DNA of 9,470 nucleotides from an uncultured Clostridiaceae bacterium (GCA_958441075.1 CAUCBQ010000082.1:1-9470), one strand, 5' to 3'; numbered from the stretch's first letter, positions 1 through 5,550 are shown. Made by a program: numbers and translations. Notes: generated by a model not told the origin, from the letters alone.

Positions 1-876
1 AATCAGCATCAGAAATGCTCCCACAGCCCAGCCGATAAAGGCTCCGAATACCGGAATAAGAGCTGTAAATGCGATCAAAACGCCGATCAGCAGCGCATAA
101 GGCAGGCGCAGCACCACAAGAACAACGAAAAACATAGAGCCCAGAATCACCGCCTCCACACACTGACCCGTAAAGAAATTAGAAAATGTCCGGGAGGTAA
201 GCGCCGCAATCCTCACAATCCCCGCCACTGTTTTCTCCGGCAGAAAAGCTGCCAGAAGCTTTTTCATCTGTCTGGCAAGATTTTCCTTCTGAAGCAGAAT
301 GTAAATGGAAAAAATAAAACCGATCAGGAAGGCGGACATCCCGTTAACAATGGATACAGCCGCAGAAAAGGTTGTATCCAGCATGGAACCGGCGCCATTT
401 TTCAAAAACTTCAGAGCGTCATTAAAAAGCTCCTGCCAGTCAATCCTGATCTGTTCCATATTAGTAAGAATCTGCGGATTTTCAGCAAACAGCTGCTCCA
501 GCCACCGGCGCACTTCCCCGAAAAAGACAGGAATGCTGTTTTGAAGGCCCAAAAGCGTGCGCACCAGCTGGGGAGCTACCACAAACATAACAAGAAACAG
601 CACTCCGGCCACCAGAAGGATGGACAAAACCATGCTCACAGGCCGCAGAAGACGGCTGTCTTTCTTAAATACACGGCTCAGGCCGGCCTCGATCCTGCGC
701 ATGGGTACATTGAGCACAAAGGCAATGGCTGCTCCCAGGATAAAAGGGGCTGCCATATTAACAGCTGCCGCCAAAAGTCCCAGAACCTTTATATAGTTGA
801 TCCCTATGATAACCGTAATCACGGCAAAGAGGATCAATCCCCGTATTTTATTAATCGTATCGCGGTTAAGTTCCAT
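1..876 (-). CDS. AI-2E family transporter-like membrane protein (3' end beyond window)
   Basis: The first 292 residues are present; the C-terminus lies past the left edge. Seen: hydrophobic segments at about residues 13-36, 42-56 and 81-102, an amphipathic stretch about 103-180, then hydrophobic segments about 180-196, 238-256 and 260-290. Family hallmarks are visible: IGFIFSIYILLQKENL near 185-200, FFTGQCVEAVILG near 234-246 and IPVFGAFIG near 274-282, which fit the AI-2E transporter family (PF01594). Members are inner-membrane proteins with varied or unknown substrates (some export autoinducer-2 or act as Na+/H+ antiporters), so the substrate cannot be named. The ATG at 874-876 is chosen because AAGGAAAAGG lies 8-10 bases upstream. 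The start follows the alanyl-tRNA editing gene by 16 bp and its ribosome binding site overlaps that gene's stop codon, so the two are probably co-transcribed. Confidence 0.9.
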   Translation of the reverse strand, partial: MELNRDTINKIRGLILFAVITVIIGINYIKVLGLLAAAVNMAAPFILGAAIAFVLNVPMRRIEAGLSRVFKKDSRLLRPVSMVLSILLVAGVLFLVMFVVAPQLVRTLLGLQNSIPVFFGEVRRWLEQLFAENPQILTNMEQIRIDWQELFNDALKFLKNGAGSMLDTTFSAAVSIVNGMSAFLIGFIFSIYILLQKENLARQMKKLLAAFLPEKTVAGIVRIAALTSRTFSNFFTGQCVEAVILGSMFFVVLVVLRLPYALLIGVLIAFTALIPVFGAFIGWAVGAFLMLI

Positions 877-892
877 TCTGATTTCCTTTTCC

Positions 893-2068
893 TTACAGTT
901 TTCCTGCTTCTTCTAAAAATACCAGTCGTATTTCTTCTCTGGTTCCCTTAAAGGTTCCCTGAGCCATCATGGCGTTTCCGCCTCCTCTTCCCTCTAACCG
1001 GGCATTCATGGCCCTGCTCAAAGCCCTCATATCTGCCTGACTGCTGCCAAGTGCATACTGGTAGAGGCCATCGGCGTCATTTCCGGAAAAAACTCCCGCA
1101 ATCCTTCCCTTATTCTGCTCATAGAGAAGAGTTGCAAACTGACGAAGCTGCAGCGGCTCCATCCCTTCTTCAAAAAATTCCTCAGGTCCATGGCTTTCCG
1201 GACACACTGCAAGCTTGAGCTGAAAAATATGACGCCACATCTCTCCGATACGCCCGTCTTTCTGCTGGCTTTCCTGCTTCAGCTTTTCTACAGCCTCCGG
1301 AACCTGGGCCACCTTTGCAGAAAGAAGATTGGAAATGCGGATCTCATCCTTTAAACGGTTTCTGTAATCCAACAGGGCCAGGCGGCCGCAAAGCATGGAA
1401 ATACGCACACCGCCCTTATAATGAATCATGGTTCTTGTCTTGATTATGCCCACTTCTCCCGTACTTTCTACATGAGTACCGCAGCAGGCACACACATCCG
1501 CACCCGAAATCTCTACAATACGCACCTGACCTGTAAGCTCCTTTTTGCTTCTGTATTCCAAATTTTTTAATTCCTCATCAGTGGGATAAAGCACCTTTAC
1601 AGGTACATTGGCATATACAATCTCATTTGCCTCATCCTCCAGCTTTTCAAGCTGTTCCTGAGTAAGAACGCCGTTAAAATCAATCGTCACCTCATCGGCG
1701 CCCATATGAAATCCCACATTGTCATAGCCGAAATGACGATGTACCAGCCCGGACAAAATATGTTCTCCGGTATGCTGCTGCATCAAATCATAACGTCTGC
1801 TCCAGTCTATGATTCCTTCAGCCCGAATTCCTGTTTCAATGGGCTCTGCCAGCTCATGAACGATTTCTCCAGCCCTCTCATGTACGCTCAGTACACGAAT
1901 CCCGTTTATGGTTCCTGTATCATAGGGCTGACCGCCGCCCTCAGGATAAAAACCGGTCTGATCGAAAACAGCCTCCCAGGTTCCTTTTTTTGATGGTGTA
2001 CATGACAAAACGGTGCACATAAAGTTTTTTACATAAGGTGTTCCGTAATATAAACGATTCTGATCCAT
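893..2068 (-). CDS. alaX: Alanyl-tRNA editing protein, AlaX long form
   Basis: A stand-alone relative of the editing half of alanyl-tRNA synthetase that would hydrolyse mischarged Ser-tRNA(Ala) (or Gly-tRNA(Ala)) in the cytoplasm. At 391 residues it matches the long AlaX type. Seen: the N-terminal beta-barrel motif with FYPEGGGQPYDTG at about 40-52; the zinc-binding HTGEH (His99, His103) and CCGTH (Cys195, His199), matching the HxxxH...CxxxH editing site; and a C-terminal DHHA1-like domain with GRGGGN at 360-365 followed by MAQG. There is no aminoacylation domain, so it is not a truncated alaS. The start at 2066-2068 is supported by GGAGGAG ending 5 bases upstream. It is the first gene of a pair with the AI-2E protein. 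A TATAAT box about 65 bp upstream of the start and a palindrome in the leader suggest its own promoter. Confidence 0.93.
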   Translation of the reverse strand: MDQNRLYYGTPYVKNFMCTVLSCTPSKKGTWEAVFDQTGFYPEGGGQPYDTGTINGIRVLSVHERAGEIVHELAEPIETGIRAEGIIDWSRRYDLMQQHTGEHILSGLVHRHFGYDNVGFHMGADEVTIDFNGVLTQEQLEKLEDEANEIVYANVPVKVLYPTDEELKNLEYRSKKELTGQVRIVEISGADVCACCGTHVESTGEVGIIKTRTMIHYKGGVRISMLCGRLALLDYRNRLKDEIRISNLLSAKVAQVPEAVEKLKQESQQKDGRIGEMWRHIFQLKLAVCPESHGPEEFFEEGMEPLQLRQFATLLYEQNKGRIAGVFSGNDADGLYQYALGSSQADMRALSRAMNARLEGRGGGNAMMAQGTFKGTREEIRLVFLEEAGKL

Positions 2069-2102
2069 TTTTCTCCTCCGATCACCTGCGCATAATCTGC
2101 TG

Positions 2103-2119
2103 TCCGGTATATAACCGGA
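2103..2119. promoter_or_regulatory. Palindrome in the alaX leader, possible operator
   Basis: TCCGGT and ACCGGA arms of 6 bp flank ATATA. It sits between the alaX -10 box and the ribosome binding site, where a bound repressor could block transcription. Only symmetry and position support this; no regulator is identified. Confidence 0.3.
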
Positions 2120-2133
2120 TAGGACTGTAACCG

Positions 2134-2162
2134 ATTATACTACATTTTGTCAGGCTCTTCCA
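2134..2162 (-). promoter_or_regulatory. Probable promoter of alaX operon
   Basis: A perfect TATAAT lies on the minus strand at 2139-2134, about 65 bases upstream of the alaX start. The best hexamer 17 bases further upstream, TGGAAG, matches the -35 consensus in only 3 of 6 positions, so the box may depend on an activator or another element. Confidence 0.45.
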
Positions 2163-2196
2163 TTTAATTTTTCTAAAATTTTTCCGTATTTTCAGA

Positions 2197-2225
2197 AACA
2201 TGTGCAAGCTGCCCCTCATATGATA
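2197..2225 (+). promoter_or_regulatory. Sigma-K-type sporulation promoter candidate
   Basis: AACA at 2197-2200, 16 bases, then CATATGATA at 2217-2225. This matches the known sigma-K consensus (MACM, 16-17 bp, CATANNNTA) at every defined position. It lies 32 bases upstream of the ATG of the Cys-rich gene, with TGGAGG in between. A match in a short consensus can arise by chance, but the place and the nature of the gene agree with late mother-cell expression. Confidence 0.55.
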
Positions 2226-2257
2226 CATTGTAATCAAACCTTTCTGGAGGAACAAAA

Positions 2258-2491
2258 ATGAGTGATGTAGCAGCAACAAATTGCGGATGCGGATGTGACT
2301 GCGGGTGTGGGTGCGGATGCCAGTCAGGAGGCGGCTTTAATATGATCTGGCTGATCCTGATTCTCTGCTGCTGCGGCAGCGGCTTTGGCGGCGGATGCTG
2401 TGAACATAACCACTGCGGCGGCGGATGCGGATGCGATATTATCTGGATTCTTCTGATCCTGTGCTGCTGTAACGGAAACAGCTTCTGCTGA
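2258..2491 (+). CDS. Cys/Gly-rich small protein, putative spore surface protein
   Basis: A 77-residue protein with 19 cysteines and 18 glycines. Seen: an N-terminal NCGCGCDCGCGCGC run (8-21), a glycine patch, a hydrophobic IWLILIL segment followed by CCC (30-39), a GGGCCEHNHCGGGCGC linker (44-59), and a second IWILLIL-CCC (62-71) ending NGNSFC. The two hydrophobic-CCC halves are an internal duplication. It resembles small proteins that I recall being labelled chorion-class high-cysteine proteins in Lachnospiraceae genomes; the label reflects composition, not function. The cysteines could cross-link or bind metal. TGGAGG lies 7 bases before the ATG, and a sigma-K-type promoter lies upstream, so I infer a role in the spore coat or outer layers. 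The opposite strand is also open here, but that reading is a low-complexity shadow. The gene itself is well supported; its function is not. Confidence 0.82.
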   Translation: MSDVAATNCGCGCDCGCGCGCQSGGGFNMIWLILILCCCGSGFGGGCCEHNHCGGGCGCDIIWILLILCCCNGNSFC

Positions 2492-2543
2492 TCCCTCTGC
2501 ATACGGGCTTAACACTGCAGAAACCCTATTTTCCTCAACACAG

Positions 2544-2600
2544 GGCCGCAGTCCCAAAGGCGCATACAGCGTCCGGATGGGCTGCGGCCTTATCCTTTTG
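2544..2600 (+). terminator. Long hairpin after the Cys-rich gene, likely terminator
   Basis: GGCCGCAG at 2544-2551 pairs perfectly with CTGCGGCC at 2582-2589. The stem continues inward through one G-U and CC/GG, and a small inner hairpin (GGCGC/GCG-T-CC, about 2559-2574) closes the loop. TTATCCTTTT follows at 2590-2599. The T-tract is interrupted, so termination may be imperfect; the stem is unusually long for a simple terminator. Confidence 0.5.
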
Positions 2601-2612
2601 AAAAACAGCCCG

Positions 2613-2636
2613 AAAAAAGCGGCTCTGGGGCCGCTT
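2613..2636 (-). terminator. Intrinsic terminator of the 55-residue gene
   Basis: Read on the minus strand, AAGCGGC, a 6-base loop, GCCGCTT and a run of six T. The hairpin starts 18 bases after the stop codon of the small minus-strand gene. On the plus strand the following sequence is CTTCTTCCC, so minus is the functional direction. Confidence 0.8.
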
Positions 2637-2654
2637 CTTCCCGGACATTTAATT

Positions 2655-2822
2655 TTAACCCCTTTCCCCAGTCTCCCGGCTCATTCTTACAGAAGGCTTC
2701 GGCGTCCTTCCCATTCCTCTGCAGCCGCTCTGTCCGCCTCCTTTTTCCTCACTCTGCCTTAAAAGACAGGTCTCATCCACTTCATATACAGCATTTCCAT
2801 CTATAATAAGCTTTCTATACAT
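2655..2822 (-). CDS. Unrecognised 55-residue protein
   Basis: I do not recognise a family. The protein begins MYRKLIIDGNAVYEVDETC and then becomes polar and basic, rich in Gly, Arg, Ser and Glu (KGGGQSGCRGMGRTPK, ending SRETGERG). It has no signal peptide or membrane segment and two cysteines (19 and 34). The well-ordered N-terminal third looks like a short beta-hairpin, and the rest looks disordered. Support for a real gene is contextual: AAGGAG lies 7 bases before the ATG, the reading is open to TAA at 2655-2657, and an intrinsic terminator pointing the same way follows 18 bases later. It is convergent with the Cys-rich gene and divergent from the two-gene unit to its right. The tail could reflect drift or a frameshift of a longer ancestor, which cannot be judged here. 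Confidence 0.68.
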   Translation of the reverse strand: MYRKLIIDGNAVYEVDETCLLRQSEEKGGGQSGCRGMGRTPKPSVRMSRETGERG

Positions 2823-2886
2823 ATGAAGACTCCTTTTTATATACTTATGAAAATAAAACAGGAAAATCTGATTCTTCCCTTATCTT

Positions 2887-2892
2887 ATTATA
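2887..2892 (-). promoter_or_regulatory. Possible -10 box for the 55-residue gene
   Basis: TATAAT on the minus strand, about 65 bases upstream of the start, with TGCA directly before it. No -35 hexamer is visible at 16-18 bases (GCGGCG is there). The 131-bp gap between the two divergent genes must hold promoters for both; I see no convincing plus-strand one. Confidence 0.28.
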
Positions 2893-2953
2893 TGCATGAG
2901 ATCTCTGAACGCCGCATATGTTTAGACCAAAGCATGAAAGCTGGTGAAGTAAT

Positions 2954-3382
2954 ATGGCAAAACCTTTTGGGGAAAGCAATGATTATAAACTCACCGATCT
3001 GGACTATCTTATAGGGGACCACCACCTTCAAATGATCAAAGCTGCCCTGCCCTTTTTAGAGGTGCCTAAGCAGCGGGCTGTATCTGTATTTGTAAAAGCC
3101 CAGGAATTAAAAAAGACCCTGGAACTATTTGAAACTGAGGAAGTGGCTTCTATGGGGATCTGTTCTCTGGAAGAGCCTCAGTCCCGCGGCTCTGTTAAAG
3201 AGCTTTTAAAAGCCATCCGGCCTTACGGAAATCCTCAGGAACAGGATTTGATTGATCTGACAAATGCCTTTATCGAAGGTCAGGCTCCTATGGAGCAGCT
3301 GCGCCGTTTCCTGTCCCCGGAACAGCAGGCACAATTCGAAACCCTCCAGATGATGGTCACAGCCTTTCAGGCTATGGCATAA
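2954..3382 (+). CDS. Unrecognised 142-residue helical protein
   Basis: I do not recognise a named family. The sequence is soluble and predicted to be mostly helical: LTDLDYLIGDHHLQMIKAALPFL (13-35), a helix containing FVKAQELKKTLELFE, a polar linker about 62-82, and a C-terminal region with LIDLTNAFIEG and LSPEQQAQFETLQMMVTAFQAM. It has no signal peptide, membrane segment or obvious catalytic motif. GGTGAAG lies 6 bases before the ATG, a fair ribosome binding site. The next gene begins 67 bp downstream on the same strand with no terminator between, so the two probably form one transcript. The LSPEQQ...LQMM tail resembles the MTPKEK...LLKM tail of that neighbour, which suggests related helical ends or a joint assembly. 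The function is unknown. Confidence 0.75.
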   Translation: MAKPFGESNDYKLTDLDYLIGDHHLQMIKAALPFLEVPKQRAVSVFVKAQELKKTLELFETEEVASMGICSLEEPQSRGSVKELLKAIRPYGNPQEQDLIDLTNAFIEGQAPMEQLRRFLSPEQQAQFETLQMMVTAFQAMA

Positions 3383-3418
3383 TATCTGACACAGACGCCA
3401 ACTCTAAAAGGGAGCCAT

Positions 3419-3442
3419 ATGAACAGATCCCGGAAAGGATGA
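3419..3442 (+). CDS. Possible 7-codon leader peptide MNRSRKG
   Basis: In the gap between the two unknown plus-strand genes, an ATG with GGGAG 4 bases upstream opens a 7-codon reading ending in TGA at 3440-3442. The following gene starts 7 bases later, and its AAGGAT site lies inside this mini-frame. It could couple translation of the downstream gene. The spacing is short and such frames arise by chance, so confidence is low. Confidence 0.25.
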   Translation: MNRSRKG

Positions 3443-3449
3443 AATAATT

Positions 3450-3731
3450 ATGGATGAAAGCTGGAAAAATGATCCCCGCCTTAAAGCCATGGATAAAGAA
3501 AAACTGGAGCTTCTGACCCGTTTTGCCGCACAGGCCGGACAATCCAAAAAGGAAGATCTGCCCCAGACCCTTATGTCCATCCACCTGGAGGCCCAAAATC
3601 AGGGCATTCGTTTTAACGACAAAGAGACCTCTCTTCTTATAAATATCCTCAGCGCCCATATGACACCCAAAGAAAAAAAGAAGATCGATCTCTTAAAAAT
3701 GATTTCTCAAAGACTTATGACCGGAAAATAG
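3450..3731 (+). CDS. Unrecognised 93-residue helical protein
   Basis: A small soluble protein, strongly helical and basic at the end. Seen: DPRLKAMDKEKLELLTRFAAQAG (8-30), a polar segment KKEDLPQTLMSIHLEAQNQGIRF (33-55), NDKETSLLINILSAHMTPKEKKKIDLLKMISQRLM to the end. There is no signal peptide, membrane segment or metal site. It looks like conserved small Clostridia proteins of unknown function that start DPRLK, but I cannot name a family. AAGGAT lies 9 bases before the ATG. It follows the 142-residue gene in the same direction and both end in a similar [LM][ST]P-x-E-rich helix. That arrangement suggests the pair acts together. A GC-rich hairpin lies shortly after the stop. Confidence 0.75.
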   Translation: MDESWKNDPRLKAMDKEKLELLTRFAAQAGQSKKEDLPQTLMSIHLEAQNQGIRFNDKETSLLINILSAHMTPKEKKKIDLLKMISQRLMTGK

Positions 3732-3758
3732 CCCCAAATCCCACAACAGTTTGTAAAC

Positions 3759-3784
3759 AGCGGCGAAAGCTGTCATTCGCCGCT
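3759..3784. terminator. Hairpin between convergent genes, weak bidirectional terminator
   Basis: AGCGGCGAA at 3759-3767 pairs perfectly with TTCGCCGCT at 3776-3784 (9 bp, 8-base loop). It lies between the convergent 93-residue gene and the L,D-transpeptidase gene, and one arm overlaps the last codons and stop of the latter. Neither side has a proper T-run, so efficiency is doubtful. Confidence 0.4.
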
Positions 3785-4501
3785 TCCGACGATCACAATC
3801 CGCGTATCCGGTGTGACGCTTTTTATCAGTTCCTCCATCCGCTCCTGAGGCAGACAGATGCAGCCTGAAGAACCCTTATAGGATGAATCCATAAAGCAAT
3901 GCAGAAAAATAGCAGAGCCCTCTCCCGGCACACATTCTGCATTATAGGTCAGATTCAGGGCGTAATTATAATAAGGCGAGGCCTGAATGAGATTTTCACC
4001 CGAAGCCCAGTCCTTTGATACCAATGCGGTATTTACAAGGCGGTTATAATGAATACTGTCAGGATCGTCCACCCAGATATCTCCCTGAATAATCTGGTGA
4101 TAGGGCAGTGAACTGCCCGGATCTTCCAGAAGACCAAATGCCAGATCAAAGCTGTAAATCCCGGCCGGTGTGGCTTTATCGCCTTCCTTTTTATCCTCCG
4201 TGATCCCCCTGCTTCCTACATAGCCCTTTTCTGTCCACATATGCTGCCAGTTATCCTGCGAACACACATAATAGGAAATATCCGCATCACAGCCTCCTGT
4301 TCCTTTGACAAGAATCAGCTGATCTGCGTCTTTGATCTGATCGTGGGTTTTTTTCTCATCATAAACCTTTATCTCACCCGGTCCGCCCTTCTCCGGCCCT
4401 GTCTCAGCCCGTCCTGCTGCAAAGGCCGTCACTGTTCCCATCATCAATGCTGCACAGATGCATACCCCGGCTGCTGCCTGCATCATTCTTCTTTTGTACA
4501 T
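3773..4501 (-). CDS. Secreted L,D-transpeptidase-like protein (YkuD fold)
   Basis: A 242-residue exported protein. Seen: a signal peptide (MYKRRMMQ, a hydrophobic core to about 28, probable cleavage near AFAAG), a linker about 31-60, then a YkuD-type catalytic domain to the C-terminus. KATPAGIYSF at 109-118 fits the family's G-x-TP-x-G-x-Y motif. His201 and the Ser212-Gly213-Cys214 signature give the likely catalytic His and nucleophilic Cys. The usual motif is (S/T)HGC-(I/V)-R; here it reads SSGCICLP, so both the His before Gly and the Arg are replaced, as in a GC-x-x-LP subgroup of these proteins. The family cross-links peptidoglycan (3-3 links) or attaches proteins to it, and some members act as hydrolases, so the exact reaction is uncertain. 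GGAGGT lies 8 bases upstream. The gene begins 5 bp after the 85-residue gene's stop, so translation is probably coupled. Confidence 0.85.
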   Translation of the reverse strand: MYKRRMMQAAAGVCICAALMMGTVTAFAAGRAETGPEKGGPGEIKVYDEKKTHDQIKDADQLILVKGTGGCDADISYYVCSQDNWQHMWTEKGYVGSRGITEDKKEGDKATPAGIYSFDLAFGLLEDPGSSLPYHQIIQGDIWVDDPDSIHYNRLVNTALVSKDWASGENLIQASPYYNYALNLTYNAECVPGEGSAIFLHCFMDSSYKGSSGCICLPQERMEELIKSVTPDTRIVIVGSGE

Positions 4502-4506
4502 GATCC

Positions 4507-4764
4507 CTACCTCCGCTCCAGGGCCTTTTTCACAATATAAGCCGCTTCTTCCGCATCCTTTTTATCCACATAAGCATAGTAGGAGGTCTGACGTCTGAGA
4601 CTTTCTCCAACGCCTCCAACGGAACCGGCCATCCGGTTTATGGTGGCGCCGTTTACATGCTTTGTCTCATACCGGATTCCATGCTCTTTCAGTGCCGCTG
4701 TCACCTGAAAAAAAAGCTCCGGATCTGTGTTCATGAATATCTCCTTCTTCGAAAAACCAAACAT
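4507..4764 (-). CDS. Small 85-residue protein, possibly DUF2007-like
   Basis: A short soluble protein that begins MFGFSKKEIF. Seen: a likely alpha-beta layout, with TDPELFFQVTAALKEHGIRYETKHV (13-37) as helix plus strand, a glycine-rich centre (MAGSVGGVGESLRRQ), then YYAYVDKKDAEEAAYIVKKAL (62-82) as strand plus helix. This pattern recalls DUF2007-type small ferredoxin-like or PII-like domains, but I cannot confirm the family by eye. It has no catalytic motif or export signal. The start at 4764 is favoured by AAAGGAAAGGTGG just upstream; an in-frame Met11 is an alternative. It precedes the L,D-transpeptidase-like gene with a 5-bp gap and supplies that gene's ribosome binding site. The pair therefore looks like one operon, though a functional link is only inferred. 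Confidence 0.72.
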   Translation of the reverse strand: MFGFSKKEIFMNTDPELFFQVTAALKEHGIRYETKHVNGATINRMAGSVGGVGESLRRQTSYYAYVDKKDAEEAAYIVKKALERR

Positions 4765-4794
4765 AGAACCACCTTTCCTTTCTCTGATGGTTTC

Positions 4795-4825
4795 ATTTTA
4801 CCACAGATCCCTCCCAAAATGTCTT
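4795..4825 (-). promoter_or_regulatory. Possible promoter of the small protein-transpeptidase unit
   Basis: TAAAAT on the minus strand at 4800-4795, with AAGACA 19 bases upstream (4825-4820). Both match the sigma-A hexamers only partly and the spacing is long. No strong terminator separates this unit from the L25 gene upstream, so read-through is also possible. Confidence 0.35.
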
Positions 4826-4886
4826 ACGGTTTCCTGAACGTTTCCATACATGGATAAGGTGACACAGCTTCCCTGTCCGCAGATAG

Positions 4887-5453
4887 TTACTCTGCCTCCG
4901 GCAGGACCTCCTGATAAGATCTGTCACTGATACGCAGTACAATCTCTTCCGGATCTGCCTGCAGCTCAATCCTTCCGTTCATAAGCTCAGGAATATCCTT
5001 TATCATCACTACTGTTCCTGCAGTCATTCCATCCAGGTCAATGGTGATCGTATCGATCATATCCCCCGGAAGGGATGTATACGGAATCTCCATCATCATC
5101 TTGTCCAGCTGATTTCCAGCCTTCTCCTCATTGGCAAGCAGAATATGGATTACGCTGTTTACCTTTTCATCTGCAACCAGAGCCTGAAAGCTGAGATGAA
5201 GAATCTCATTACTCAGCGTATTCAGGCTCTTTTCCTTAATCTGTGCCGGGATAACCTGTCCCTCCAGATCGAGGGAGACCTTACTCCCCTCTCTCAGCTG
5301 GCGCACCAGCCTGCGGGCCTCTGCTTCTTCCATCTGAGTGGAAACTGACTCAGGCAGCGACTTTCCGATAATATTTCCCGGAACCATTCCCAGCCGCCTC
5401 AGCCGCTTTGCTTTTATTGTTACATCTCTCTTTTTTACACTGATCTGATTCAT
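4887..5453 (-). CDS. ctc: 50S ribosomal protein L25/general stress protein Ctc
   Basis: A 188-residue protein of the two-domain L25/TL5/Ctc type, which binds 5S rRNA in the large ribosomal subunit. Seen: the N-terminal L25 domain (about 1-92) with R-x-x-x-x-KAKRLRRLGMVPGNIIG near 9-30, matching the family's K-x-x-A-x-x-LRR-x-G-x-VP motif, and a C-terminal TL5-type beta domain (about 95-182) containing PGDMIDTITIDLDGMTAGTVVMIKDIPEL. The usual IYG after VP is IIG, and overall this is a divergent member, but length and domain order are normal. AAGGAGG lies 7 bases before the ATG at 5451-5453. The stretch ATTTCGCC about 30 bases upstream can pair with GGCGAAAT, which includes the end of that site. 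The gene follows leuS on the same strand but is separated by a strong terminator. Confidence 0.82.
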   Translation of the reverse strand: MNQISVKKRDVTIKAKRLRRLGMVPGNIIGKSLPESVSTQMEEAEARRLVRQLREGSKVSLDLEGQVIPAQIKEKSLNTLSNEILHLSFQALVADEKVNSVIHILLANEEKAGNQLDKMMMEIPYTSLPGDMIDTITIDLDGMTAGTVVMIKDIPELMNGRIELQADPEEIVLRISDRSYQEVLPEAE

Positions 5454-5454
5454 A

Positions 5455-5498
5455 ATTTCGCCTCCTTATAGATTATATATGTCCATGTCCGGCGAAAT
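5455..5498 (-). promoter_or_regulatory. Inverted repeat around the L25 ribosome binding site
   Basis: ATTTCGCC (minus strand, 5498-5491) and GGCGAAAT (5462-5455) form perfect 8-bp arms. The second arm takes in the last GG of AAGGAGG and the spacer before the ATG, so a folded leader would hide part of the ribosome binding site. A TATAAT (minus, 5477-5472) lies between the arms but is too near the ribosome binding site to serve as an ordinary -10 box. Confidence 0.35.
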
Positions 5499-5500
5499 AT

Positions 5501-5550
5501 GCCCAAATAAAAAGAAGAGCCTTTTCAAAAGCTCTTCTTTTTATTTGGGC
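5501..5550 (-). terminator. leuS: leuS terminator, 20-bp perfect inverted repeat
   Basis: Two perfectly complementary 20-base arms (5501-5520 and 5531-5550) around a 10-base loop. On the minus strand the core GC stem AAGAGC/GCTCTT is followed by CTTTTTATTT, a good T-tract; the A-tract on the other side makes it work in either direction. It starts 18 bases after the leuS stop codon. Confidence 0.85.

Noticed and set aside
2281..2325. The TGCGGA/TGTGGG-like tandem run as a simple-sequence or CRISPR repeat
   Set aside because: The units are degenerate six-base steps encoding Cys-Gly pairs in an open frame, with no spacers.
2173..2502. A 109-codon minus-strand frame opposite the Cys-rich gene
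   Set aside because: It is rich in Pro, Gln and His because it mirrors the TGCGGA-type repeats of the real gene, and it lacks a ribosome binding site.
2577..2762. A 61-codon plus-strand frame starting MGCGLILLKN
   Set aside because: It starts inside a hairpin, has no ribosome binding site and overlaps the better supported 55-codon minus-strand gene.
4843..4854. The TCCAT-AC-ATGGA palindrome after L25 as a terminator
   Set aside because: Five-bp AT-containing arms with a 2-base gap and no T-run; it is too weak to support a call.
5472..5477. TATAAT before the L25 gene as its -10 box
   Set aside because: A transcript starting 6-7 bases later would begin inside the ribosome binding site, and no -35 hexamer is visible at the right distance.
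5501..5550. The 20-bp perfect inverted repeat as a mobile-element end or MITE
   Set aside because: It sits just after leuS, has a GC core with A/T tracts and lacks a target-site duplication or transposase; a terminator explains it.
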